Assembly (NCBI RefSeq): GCF_900637975.1
Contig: NZ_LR134477.1
Coordinates: forward strand, 248,001-312,000
DNA length: 64,000 nt
Direction: 5' to 3'
Source: Actinomyces viscosus
GTDB taxonomy: Bacteria > Actinomycetota > Actinomycetes > Actinomycetales > Actinomycetaceae
Made by a program: the position numbers and the translations under genes. This document shows positions 10,446 to 18,715 of the stretch, piece after piece. Every line of letters starts with the position of its first letter. Within the stretch, counting starts at the first letter, position 1. Below the pieces are notes generated by a model that was not told where the DNA came from, did not search any database, and saw only the letters and a program-made list of their open reading frames with translations.

Positions 10446-10623
10446 AGTAATCGGACAACATTCTTCTGATCGAACGGAAAGATACTCTGAGTACTGTTCT
10501 CAACGGTGACAGGGAGATGACGTCAGTCTCAATTGCATCTCATTTCATGAAGTTTTCCCCGAAATCCTTAGGAGATAGAGGATCCGGGAAAAGCGCTTTG
10601 AAAATATGTGATGCCGTTACCTC

Positions 10624-11787
10624 ATGATGCAGCCCCACCTGCCAGATTCTGGAAGCGCCCCGGCCGAGAAGGGGGACGCTGACACCGTCCCGAGTTCTCA
10701 CAGCGCCGACGGCGATACCGAGGCCTCATCCAGCGCCGAGGCGGCGCCGACGGGTACTCCCCGCAGGCGCCCCGGCCGAGGCTGGAGGATCGCCCTTCTC
10801 AGCGTCCTGGCGATCTTCCTGGTCCTCACCCTGGCCACCGGAGGCGTTGCCCTGTGGGTGCGTCACTCCATTGCCTCGGGCATCGAGACCATCGCCAATC
10901 CCTTCGCAGGTATCGCCACGAGAGCGCCACAGCAGTCGGTGCCGGCCGGCCAGGAACCCGCCACCAACATCCTGGTCCTGGGGACCGACTCCCGTACCAG
11001 CGCCTCCGACCCCTCCCAGTGGGAGGAGGGCGCGCAGCGTACGGACGCGATCATGATCCTGCAGGTCAGCGGTGACCGGAAGACAGTCTCGGTCATGTCG
11101 ATCCCCCGCGACTCCTGGGTGGACATTCCCGGCCACGGCCAGGGCAAGATCAACGCCGCCTACTCCTACGGCGGCCCCTCGCTGACGATCCACACTGTGG
11201 AGAACCTCACCGGTATTCACATCGATCACTTCGCGGTGGCGAACTTCGAGTCCTTCGTCGCCCTGACCGACGACATCGGCGGGGTACGGATCAACCTCAA
11301 GACGCCTCAGACGATCGCCGGTCAGGAGTTCGGAGCCGGGCCGCAGACTCTCAACGGCACTCAGGCCCTGGCCTACACCCGCGAGCGCTCCTCCCTCCCA
11401 GGCGGTGACTTCGACCGTGTCAAGCGTCAGCAGACCTGGATGCGTTCCATCGTGAGCAGGGTCCTGTCCAACGGCACCCTGTCGAGCCCCACGCAGCTCT
11501 ACTCCTTCCTCAAGACCGCCACCCGGACGGTCGCCGTGGACGAGTCCTTCACCATCAACCAGATGCAGTCCCTGGCCCTGGGGACGCGGAACCTGCACAG
11601 CAACGACATCAAGTTCATGACCGCGCCGACCGCCGGCACGGGAACCTCCGCGGACGGTCAGTCCATCGTCCTGCTCGACGCCGATGCCGACGCGCCGCTG
11701 TTCAAGGCCTTTGCCGAGGACCGGGTGGGTGCCTACCTCGCCGAGCACCCCGATGCCGTCGAGCTGCTTCCCGCCACGGTGAACTGA
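10624..11787 (+). CDS. LytR-CpsA-Psr (LCP) family cell-wall glycopolymer transferase
   Basis: A 387-residue membrane-anchored protein with a cytosolic Ser/Pro-rich N-terminus (about 1-52), one transmembrane helix (RIALLSVLAIFLVLTLATGG, about 55-77) and an extracellular LCP domain (about 115-290). Conserved marks are NILVLGTDSR, RTDAIMILQV, SVMSIPRDSWVDIPG, KINAAYSYGG and, towards the end, LAYTRERSSLPGGDFDRVKRQQ. LCP enzymes move undecaprenyl-pyrophosphate-linked polymers onto peptidoglycan or, in Actinomyces, onto surface proteins. Position at the head of the glycopolymer cluster supports ligation of that polymer. Two adjacent ATGs begin the frame and no Shine-Dalgarno is visible, so the start is uncertain by one codon. 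Confidence 0.9.
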   Translation: MMQPHLPDSGSAPAEKGDADTVPSSHSADGDTEASSSAEAAPTGTPRRRPGRGWRIALLSVLAIFLVLTLATGGVALWVRHSIASGIETIANPFAGIATRAPQQSVPAGQEPATNILVLGTDSRTSASDPSQWEEGAQRTDAIMILQVSGDRKTVSVMSIPRDSWVDIPGHGQGKINAAYSYGGPSLTIHTVENLTGIHIDHFAVANFESFVALTDDIGGVRINLKTPQTIAGQEFGAGPQTLNGTQALAYTRERSSLPGGDFDRVKRQQTWMRSIVSRVLSNGTLSSPTQLYSFLKTATRTVAVDESFTINQMQSLALGTRNLHSNDIKFMTAPTAGTGTSADGQSIVLLDADADAPLFKAFAEDRVGAYLAEHPDAVELLPATVN

Positions 11788-11862
11788 CGGCAGAAGGCCG
11801 GGCGGACCGGGGACTCGTCCCCCGGGGCGCGCGCAGATGCACGGAAGACTCACGGAAGACTC

Positions 11863-13145
11863 ATGACTGACGCTGCTGGAGTAGTCGACGTCGCCGTTAT
11901 CGGACTGGGGTACATCGGTCTGCCGACGGCGGCCGTCCTGGCCCGTGCCGGGCTCGACGTCGTCGGAGTGGACCGTGCCCGGGAACGTGTCGAGGCCGTC
12001 AACCGCGGGGAGCTCCTCTTCCTCGAGGACGGGCTCGCCGCCGTCCTGGCCGAGCAGGTTGAGGCCGGCCGACTGCGTGCCCAGACGATGATGTCGTCGG
12101 CGCGGAACTACGTCATCGCGGTACCGACGCCGTCGGCGCGGGAGGACCACTCGGCCGATCTCTCCCTGGTCGAGGCCGCCATCGGACAGATCGCCCCTCG
12201 CCTCACCGGGGGAGAGCTCATCGTCCTGGAGTCGACCTGCCCGCCGGGCACCACTCGTGACCTGGCTGAGGCGATCATCTCGATGCGTCCGGACCTCTCC
12301 CTGGACGGCAGTGGCGGACGCGCCCGGGTGCACGTCGCCCACTGCCCCGAACGAGTGCTGCCGGGCCGCATCATGGCCGAGATGGTGACCAACTCCCGGG
12401 TCATCGGCGGCCTGACCCCCGAGGCCGCGAGACTGGCCCGGGACCTGTACGCCACCTTCTGCCGGGGCGACCTGCTCCTCACCGACGTCATCACCGCCGA
12501 GATGGCCAAGCTGGCGGAGAACTCCTTCCGCGACCTCAACATCGCCTTCGCCAATGAGCTGGCCCTCATCTGCGACAGGGTCGGTGTCGATGTCTGGGAG
12601 CTCATCGACCTGGCCAACCGCCATCCGCGCGTCAGCATCCTGAGGCCCGGTCCCGGGGTGGGCGGCCACTGCATCGCCGTGGATCCCTGGTTCCTGGTCT
12701 CCTCAGCGCCCGAGGAGGCCCGGCTCATCCGTACCGCCAGGCAGGTCAACGACTCCCGACCCGCCTACTACGTCGAGCGCATCCACCGGGCGCTGGAGGG
12801 GCTGGTAGCGCCGACGGTGGCGGTGCTCGGCCTGACCTTCAAGGCCGACGTCGACGACCTGCGCCAGTCCCCGGCCCTGGCGATCACCGAGCAGGTGGCC
12901 GCTCATTCACCCATGCCCGGGTCCTGGTCGCTGAGCCGCACGCCACCACGCTCCCATCATCTCTGGCGCAGCGCGCCAACGTACGGCTGACCGGATGCCG
13001 GCAGGCCGTTGAGCAGGCCGACGTCGTCGTGGTCCTCGTCAGTCACCGGGAGTTCGCCGATCTCGACCCGGGGCTGCTTCAGGGGAGGGTCGTCATCGAC
13101 GCCACGGGGCTCTGGGGCCACCAGGATCGTCACCTGACGGGGTAG
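11863..13145 (+). pseudogene. wecC: UDP-N-acetylmannosamine dehydrogenase, frameshifted near residue 347
   Basis: The N-terminal 346 residues are a clear WecC-type NAD-dependent UDP-ManNAc dehydrogenase: VAVIGLGYIGLPTAAVLARA (Rossmann), YVIAVPTPSARE, ESTCPPGTTRD, CPERVLPGR, ENSFRDLNIAFANELALIC and the catalytic Cys in GPGVGGHCIAVDPWF. The expected C-terminal UDP-binding domain is out of frame. The initial frame runs to a stop at 12990 with non-homologous sequence. The +2 frame from about 12909 reads HARVLVAEPHATTLPSS, then ADVVVVLVSHREF and VVIDATGLWG, and stops at 13145. One missing base (or two extra) between about 12895 and 12912 explains this. It may be a true mutation, a phase-variable state or a sequencing error. 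The product would supply UDP-ManNAcA; no wecB is visible here. Confidence 0.85.
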
Positions 13146-13152
13146 GCCGGCG

Positions 13153-13251
13153 GTGAGTGCGCGACGTGTTATCGGTGCGGCCCTGCGCGCGGTGCACCGG
13201 CCCCGGGTCAGTGCCATCGTCAGGGCGGCAGGAGCTGGTCCCCACCTGGAA
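13153..13251 (+). pseudogene. 5' remnant of the glycosyl/glycerophosphotransferase gene cut by the IS
   Basis: Starting at a GTG 7 nt after the wecC stop, this fragment reads SARRVIGAALRAVHRPR and continues for 33 codons to the IS edge, where translation would run into IS sequence. The last 86 bp are repeated on the far side of the IS in the same frame as the downstream gene. It is therefore the original start of that gene. Only the first 13 nt, including the start codon, are unique to this side. Confidence 0.85.
13166..13251 (+). repeat. 86-bp direct repeat, left copy (IS target duplication)
   Basis: Identical over 86 bp to 14919-15004 by direct reading. The copies directly abut the two ends of the IS. 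The sequence is host coding sequence of the interrupted gene, so it is a target-site duplication and not part of the IS. Confidence 0.9.
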
Positions 13252-13317
13252 CCTGACTTGGCTCATTGCGGGGTGGTTGGGTCGCTGGGGGTGTGGTTGT
13301 GGTTGGGATTGTGCGGG

Positions 13318-13345
13318 TTGCGTGGGTGGGGGTGCGCACTAACGT
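13318..13345 (+). promoter_or_regulatory. Transposase promoter, leaderless arrangement
   Basis: TTGCGT (13318-13323), a 16-bp spacer and TAACGT (13340-13345), then exactly 6 nt to the transposase ATG without a Shine-Dalgarno. This suggests a leaderless transposase mRNA starting at the ATG. Functional assignment is inferred from spacing. Confidence 0.5.
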
Positions 13346-13351
13346 GGGGGT

Positions 13352-14908
13352 ATGAGTCCGTACGTTCGCGCGGTCAGGACGGCGTCGGGGGCCCGTGCGG
13401 TGCAGATCGTGTACTCCTCCCGCAAAGGAGCCCGCAGCATCGAGCACATCGGCTCAGCCCATGACGATGCTGAGCTGGCGGCGCTTAAGGAGGTCGCCAG
13501 GCAGCGTCTCAACGCTGGCCAGCTCGGCCTTGACCTGCCGGGCCTGAACGGTGCGGACGTCGGGGGAAAGGGACCGCAGGCGCTGGCTGGGGCCGGGCGC
13601 GTAGCGCCGATCACCTCCAACCGGATGGGAGTGCTCCTGGAGACGCTGGAAGCGGCTTGGAAGGCAGTGGGCCTGGACGGGCTCGGTGGTGCTGACGAGG
13701 TCTTCCGCCAGCTCGTTACCGCCAGGCTGATCGAGCCGACCAGCAAGCAGGGCTCCCTGCGGGTCCTGGCCGAGGCAGGTCTGACGCCGGTGTCCTACGC
13801 CACGGTCAAGCGTCATCTGCCCCGCTACGCCGCTGAGGAGTTCACCCGGGGCCTGTCGCGCCTGCTGGCCGGACGCGCCCGCATCGACCGGGCCTCGCTG
13901 GTCCTGTTCGACGTGACGACCCTGTACTTCGAGACCGACAAGGCCGACGGTTTCCGCGAGCCGGGCTTCTCGAAGGAAAGACGCCTGGAGCCGCAGATCA
14001 CGGTAGGGCTGCTCACCGACGAGACCGGGTTCCCTCTACGGGCCGAGGCCTTTGAGGGCAACAAGGCCGAGACCGCCACCATGATCCCGACGATCAACGA
14101 CTTCATGAACGCCTACAACCTCGACGACGTGGTGGTCGTCGCCGACGCCGGGATGATCGGCGCCGCCAACAAGCAGGCCCTGGAGGCAGCCGGCCTGTCT
14201 TACGTGCTGGGCTCACGCACCTCACGCGTCCCCCACGTGATCAGCTCCTGGCACGACAGCCACCCCGACCAGGACGTCCCCGACGGGCTGACCCTGACCC
14301 AGCCCTGGCCCGCCGGAGCCAGCGACCAGCGCCGTGACGAGACCATCTGCTACCGCTACAGCGCCGACAGGGCCCGACGCACGCTACACGGGATCGACAC
14401 CCAGGTCGCCAAGGCCGAGAAAGCCGTCGCAGGAAAGATCCCCGTCAAACGCAACCGCTTCGTGCACCTGTCCGGCGCCACCAGGAGCATCAACCGCGAC
14501 CTGGAGACACGGGCCCGGACCCTGGCCGGGTGGAAGGGATACGTCACCAACCTGCCCAACCCCGACCCCGAGACGGTCATCGGTGCCTACCACCGCCTGT
14601 ACAACATCGAGAAGTCCTTCCGCATGTCCAAGTCCGACCTGAGAGCACGCCCCATCTACCACCACCTGCGCCAGTCCATCGAGGCCCACCTGACCATCGT
14701 CACCGCCGCCCTGGCCATGGCCCGATGGCTGGAGAACACCACCGGCTGGTCCATCAGACGCCTGATCACCACCAGACGCCTGATCACCACCGCCCGCCGC
14801 TACCGCACCATCACCATCAACATCACCGGACACACCCTCACAGCCGCCGCCCCACTCCCACCCGACCTCATCCAAGCCCTCAACAACATCCACCACGACA
14901 CTAAATGA
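13352..14908 (+). CDS. IS1634-family DDE transposase
   Basis: A 518-residue IS4-superfamily transposase. The catalytic DDE triad can be placed at LVLFDVTTLYFET (first D, near residue 189), DDVVVVADAGMIGAANKQAL (second D, near 265) and YNIEKSFRMSKSDLRARP (E, near 420), with the YREK-like spacing of the IS1634 group. Near the C-terminus an 18-bp tandem duplication (14756-14773 and 14774-14791) gives the repeated RRLITT. The gene lies in the same reading frame as the downstream interrupted gene, separated from it by its own TGA stop. Confidence 0.9.
   Translation: MSPYVRAVRTASGARAVQIVYSSRKGARSIEHIGSAHDDAELAALKEVARQRLNAGQLGLDLPGLNGADVGGKGPQALAGAGRVAPITSNRMGVLLETLEAAWKAVGLDGLGGADEVFRQLVTARLIEPTSKQGSLRVLAEAGLTPVSYATVKRHLPRYAAEEFTRGLSRLLAGRARIDRASLVLFDVTTLYFETDKADGFREPGFSKERRLEPQITVGLLTDETGFPLRAEAFEGNKAETATMIPTINDFMNAYNLDDVVVVADAGMIGAANKQALEAAGLSYVLGSRTSRVPHVISSWHDSHPDQDVPDGLTLTQPWPAGASDQRRDETICYRYSADRARRTLHGIDTQVAKAEKAVAGKIPVKRNRFVHLSGATRSINRDLETRARTLAGWKGYVTNLPNPDPETVIGAYHRLYNIEKSFRMSKSDLRARPIYHHLRQSIEAHLTIVTAALAMARWLENTTGWSIRRLITTRRLITTARRYRTITINITGHTLTAAAPLPPDLIQALNNIHHDTK
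14756..14791 (+). repeat. 18-bp tandem duplication inside the transposase
   Basis: Two exact adjacent copies of an 18-bp unit beginning AGACGCCTGATC encode RRLITT twice, so the reading frame is kept. It is near the transposase C-terminus and may be a slippage duplication. Confidence 0.8.
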
Positions 14909-14918
14909 GCCAACTCAG

Positions 14919-15004
14919 GTGTTATCGGTGCGGCCCTGCGCGCGGTGCACCGGCCCCGGGTCAGTGCCATCGTCAGGGCGGCAGGAGCTGGTCCCCACCT
15001 GGAA
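14919..15004 (+). repeat. 86-bp direct repeat, right copy (IS target duplication)
   Basis: Exact second copy of 13166-13251, abutting the right IS end. It restores nearly the whole 5' coding sequence of the interrupted gene except its first 13 nt. Confidence 0.9.
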
Positions 15005-18000
15005 GGGGCGATCCGCTCAGTGCTCAACCAGAGCGTCAAGGACCTGGAGGTTCTGGTCGTCGTCGAGCGGGAGAGCGCTGGTGAGCAGGTCGCGGTTCGC
15101 CTGGCCGCCAGGGACCGGCGCGTTCGGGTCCTGCGCTGCGACCCGGACCAAGACCCGGGCAGCGACCTGGATGCCGCCCTGAGACGGGCCCGAGGACGCC
15201 TGGCCACGATCATCGACGGTGGAGACGCCCTTCTGGCCGGTGCCTACCAGTCGATGACGCGGTCCCTGGACCTCTCGGGCTCCGACGTCGTCGTCGCCCG
15301 CTCGCGCCCGTTGACCTCTCCAGCCGCCTCGAGGATACGGGCCGCTGCCCCGAAGGCACCGCGCAGGGGCCAACGACTTGCCCAGGTGCCTGAGGTGGTT
15401 GAGGACCTGGTGTCCGGCGCGGTGATGGCTCCGCCACGGCTGTGGGCGCTGTCGAAGGCGGGCGGTGCAACCGGCTCCGTCCGGGCGTCCCTGGCTGTGA
15501 GAGCTCTTGCGGTGCTTGTGTCCGGGAGGCGTATCGACCTGCTGGACCAGGAGGTCTACACCTGGCGTGCCGGGTCGGCGGCTGTCGGGGCGAGCCTGGA
15601 GGCCGCCCCCGAGGCTCTCCTGGAGGAGGTGGGCGCCCTGGCGCAGATGACCGTTCGCGCGCCGGCGGCCGTGCACCGGAGCCTGGTCGTCGGACGACTG
15701 GGCCGGGACCTCGTGCGCCTGGCTGCGCGCTCGCGGCAGGAGCACCCTGACTTCGGCGGCAGGCTCCGGAGCGCCGCGCGGACCGTGCTCCCAGCCGCTG
15801 AGGACCCCCTCTGGGAGTCGATCGAGCTGCTCGATCGCGTGGCGCTGTGGCTCCTCACCCGAGACGAGCCGGCCAGGGCCGAGGAGCTTGAGGAGCTGCT
15901 CGGCCGGAGAGCTGAGGACCTCGTCTCTGTTCCCCTGACCCTTGAGAAGGGTGCGCTGCTCCCCGACCCGTGCCTTGTGAGGCAGATCAAGGTGCCCGGC
16001 CGACTCACCGAGATCCGGGACGTCGACCTCAGGCTGAACGTCAGCACCGACACGGCCCGCTGGGTCGGCCCCAGGACCCTGGAGGTGAACGGCTGCGCCT
16101 GGGTGCCGGGGGTTGATCCGAGCCTGACCGACCTTCCGGTCATTGAAGCCGTCGACGAGGCCGGAAGGGGTCTGGCGCGCACCGAGGTGGAGCGCTGCGA
16201 GGCGCCCCGGGCCGACCTGGAGGCCGGGGACCCGTGGCGCTCCTACCTCGCATCGGGGATCACGGTGCGGTTGACGGTCCGGCCCGACCGCACTACCTGG
16301 TTCCGAGTGGTGACCCGCGTGGCGGGACGAACGGTCTCAGCATGGATGCCGCAACCGGCCGGCTCGAGCAGGCGACGCCCGGGGCCGCCGGAGTCCGGGC
16401 GGTGCCTGGTCGCCTCCGGTGAGCGCGGGCTGCTTGAGGTCTCCCCAGCGGAAACCGGGAACCGGGGGAGCGCGGTGCCACCGCAGGAGCAGGTCGCCGT
16501 CGTTGTCACCGGAGCCCTTCTGTCCGCCGACGCAACGCTTGTGCTGACCGGAACGGTGGCGGGAGCTCCAGAGGACCTGGACATCGTCCTGGCCTGCAGC
16601 AGCGCCCGCAGGACGACGCCCGCCGCCCTGGCACCGGGGAACAGGTGGTCGGTCAGGCTCGACCTGGCCGATCCCGACGTCGAGCTGGGTACCTACGCAC
16701 TGCTCTGGCGGACCGGGACCGGGGGAGCACTGCACCGCCCCCTTGAGGGCACCTGCCTGGCAGGGCATGAGGTGGACGGCCCTGCCACTGAGGTGCCCGT
16801 CGCCCCGGAACCTGCCGGCAGCCGGGTGGTGCCGGGTCGCGGTGTCGTCGGGGGCGTCACCGGTCGCCCCGCGCGCCGCGCCCGGATCATCACCCGTCGA
16901 GACGGGTCCGTGGCCCTCGCCGTCATTCCCCCGCTGACGCTGCAGGAACGTTCGACGAGAGGCCGCTGGGTCCTGGTTGAGCGTGAGGCACCGGATTTAA
17001 GACCGGGAGTTTTCCTGGAGTCCTTCGGTGGACGTCGTGGGGGAGACAACCCGGCCGCGATCTGCGAGGACCTGGCCGCTCACGGCGTGACCGTGCCGCT
17101 GTGGTGGTCGGTGGTCGATGGGACGGTCCCGGTTCCGGCGGGGGCGGTTCCCGTCGTCGTCGGATCACCGGAGTGGACGGAGGCGCTGCGCGGCTCACGC
17201 GTCATCGTCACCAACGACCACCTCCCGCAGTGGTTCTCGAAGCGCGAGGGGCAGCGCCTGCTCCAGACGTGGCACGGCACCCCGGTCAAGAGACTGCTGC
17301 ACGACGCCGCCCCGGGAGCCGTCAGTCTGCGGTACCGCCGGCTCATGAGCCGCCAGGTCCCCCAGTGGGACCTGCTGCTCGCCCAGAACCAGGAAGCCGG
17401 CCAACGCCTGAAGCGGGCGCTGGGATACTCCGGAGAGGTCCGGGTGGGGGAGTACCCCCGAAACGTGAGGATGCTCGGGGGTGCGGACCTGAGAAGGCGG
17501 GTGCGTCGCGAGCTCGGTATCGGTGAGGAGCGGCGGACCGTCCTCTGGGCCCCGACCTGGCGCGAGGACCTGCGTCACGCGGACGTGAGGGGCGGGCGCC
17601 ATGGTCAGCTCAGCAGCATATGGGCGGACGCTCCGGCTCTGGCCGACCGTCTTGACACGGTGATCCTCATGCGCAGCCACCACATGAACAGGACGAGACC
17701 CGGCAAGGGGATGATTGACGTCAGTCGGTACCCGAGCGTCGAGGAGCTCATGGTGGCGGCCGACGTCCTGGTCTCGGACTACTCGAGCATCTTCTTCGAC
17801 TTCGCCCTGACCGGTAAGCCGGCCGTGATCTATGCGCCAGACCTGGAGCACTACCGCGACGTCGAAAGAGGCCTGTACGACGACTGGCCCCGGAGGTCAG
17901 GACGTCCCGTTGCCCTTGAGCAGGAACGGCTCGCCTCCCACCTGTCCCGGATCCTGGGCGGTGCCGACGCCGCTACGGCTCGCAAGGCGCCGCCCGAGGT

Positions 18001-18067
18001 GGATCCCTCACCGATCCTTGACAACCTGGCGTGGATTCGAGAGTGGATCACACGTTTCCTGGACTGA
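14945..18067 (+). CDS. GT2-like / CDP-glycerol glycerophosphotransferase (TagB/TagF-like) fusion, start displaced by IS
   Basis: A protein of about 1040 residues. The N-terminal part looks like a GT2 fold start (RVSAIVRAAGAGPHLEGAIR, SVLNQSVKDLEVLVVVE and an IIDGGDALLAGAYQSM segment). The middle (about 300-640) is unassigned beta-rich sequence. The C-terminal 340 residues are a CDP-glycerol:poly(glycerophosphate) glycerophosphotransferase domain with LLQTWHGTPVKRLLHD (HGTP near 777), VLWAPTWRED and VSDYSSIFFDF (near 943). Such enzymes polymerise or prime teichoic-acid-like polymers at the membrane. The IS removed its natural GTG start and ribosome-binding region. The in-frame stop just upstream is the transposase TGA (14906-14908), and the internal GTG at 14945 has no Shine-Dalgarno. 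Expression would need reinitiation or read-through and may be lost. Confidence 0.8.
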   Translation: MHRPRVSAIVRAAGAGPHLEGAIRSVLNQSVKDLEVLVVVERESAGEQVAVRLAARDRRVRVLRCDPDQDPGSDLDAALRRARGRLATIIDGGDALLAGAYQSMTRSLDLSGSDVVVARSRPLTSPAASRIRAAAPKAPRRGQRLAQVPEVVEDLVSGAVMAPPRLWALSKAGGATGSVRASLAVRALAVLVSGRRIDLLDQEVYTWRAGSAAVGASLEAAPEALLEEVGALAQMTVRAPAAVHRSLVVGRLGRDLVRLAARSRQEHPDFGGRLRSAARTVLPAAEDPLWESIELLDRVALWLLTRDEPARAEELEELLGRRAEDLVSVPLTLEKGALLPDPCLVRQIKVPGRLTEIRDVDLRLNVSTDTARWVGPRTLEVNGCAWVPGVDPSLTDLPVIEAVDEAGRGLARTEVERCEAPRADLEAGDPWRSYLASGITVRLTVRPDRTTWFRVVTRVAGRTVSAWMPQPAGSSRRRPGPPESGRCLVASGERGLLEVSPAETGNRGSAVPPQEQVAVVVTGALLSADATLVLTGTVAGAPEDLDIVLACSSARRTTPAALAPGNRWSVRLDLADPDVELGTYALLWRTGTGGALHRPLEGTCLAGHEVDGPATEVPVAPEPAGSRVVPGRGVVGGVTGRPARRARIITRRDGSVALAVIPPLTLQERSTRGRWVLVEREAPDLRPGVFLESFGGRRGGDNPAAICEDLAAHGVTVPLWWSVVDGTVPVPAGAVPVVVGSPEWTEALRGSRVIVTNDHLPQWFSKREGQRLLQTWHGTPVKRLLHDAAPGAVSLRYRRLMSRQVPQWDLLLAQNQEAGQRLKRALGYSGEVRVGEYPRNVRMLGGADLRRRVRRELGIGEERRTVLWAPTWREDLRHADVRGGRHGQLSSIWADAPALADRLDTVILMRSHHMNRTRPGKGMIDVSRYPSVEELMVAADVLVSDYSSIFFDFALTGKPAVIYAPDLEHYRDVERGLYDDWPRRSGRPVALEQERLASHLSRILGGADAATARKAPPEVDPSPILDNLAWIREWITRFLD

Positions 18068-18253
18068 TGGGCGACATTTCCTGGACGGAGGCGCGCCTCG
18101 AAGAATCGCCTCATATATTTCGACCATATATCAGTATCGCATCGTTTCTGTGACGCCTTCGATAACGGCTTACGGCTAGGTAATACTCATGGCGGTTTGC
18201 CCCGTGTCCCATCAGGCGGGCGGCTCCCGGACATTCGACCAGGAAGTGACTCC

Positions 18254-18646
18254 ATGAGGCGTGTGATCACCTATGGCACCTATGACCTGCTCCATTACGG
18301 TCATATCGCGCTGCTGAAGCGTGCGCGGGCGCTCGGTGACTTTCTGGTGGTGGCGCTGTCCAGTGATGAGTTCAATGCTGGAAAGGGGAAACGGGCGTAC
18401 TTCTCCTATGAGGAGCGCAAGTCAATGCTGGAGGCCATTCGATATGTCGACCTCGTAGTGCCCGAGCTGACCTGGGGGCAGAAGACCGAGGATATTGCCA
18501 TGTACGGCATTGATGTCTTCGTCATGGGTGATGACTGGAGCGGTGAGTTCGATGATCAGCTCCAGGGGCTGTGCGAGATCGTCTACCTTCCTCGTACTCC
18601 TGAGGTCTCGACGACTCAGATCAAGAACGACATGCGTCTGCGCTGA
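18254..18646 (+). CDS. tagD: Glycerol-3-phosphate cytidylyltransferase, copy 1
   Basis: The enzyme makes CDP-glycerol from CTP and glycerol 3-phosphate, the activated donor for the glycerophosphotransferases around it. The 130-residue protein has the nucleotidyltransferase HxGH motif in YGTYDLLHYGHIALLKRA, YEERKSMLEAIRYVD and VFVMGDDW. Its C-terminal signature is RTPEVSTTQIK, matching the RTxGISTT catalytic signature of the family. The ATG has AGGAAG at good spacing. An AT-rich stretch about 100-150 bp upstream, following the previous gene, probably holds its promoter. Confidence 0.95.
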   Translation: MRRVITYGTYDLLHYGHIALLKRARALGDFLVVALSSDEFNAGKGKRAYFSYEERKSMLEAIRYVDLVVPELTWGQKTEDIAMYGIDVFVMGDDWSGEFDDQLQGLCEIVYLPRTPEVSTTQIKNDMRLR

Positions 18647-18715
18647 GCTCTCAACGAGAGTCGCAGCGGAACCCACAGCGGACATAGTGGAACCCATAGC
18701 GGAACAAGGACGGTT

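Larger units (their letters stand above)
13252..14918 (+). mobile_element. IS1634/IS1549-like insertion sequence, 1667 bp, complete
   Basis: The ends are imperfect inverted repeats: 15 of the first 16 bases match (CCTGACTTGGCTCATT on the left, CCTGAGTTGGCTCATT on the right read inward). It carries one intact transposase of 518 codons. It is flanked by an 86-bp direct repeat of host sequence. IS1549 (Mycobacterium smegmatis) and IS1634 (Mycoplasma mycoides) are known for generating unusually long target duplications, which supports the family call. The element looks recent: target copies are identical and the transposase is uninterrupted. Confidence 0.9.

Noticed and set aside
11804..11826. 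Short inverted repeat GGGGAC/GTCCCC after the LCP gene
   Set aside because: Only a 6-bp stem with a 2-nt loop and no U tract; too weak to call a terminator.
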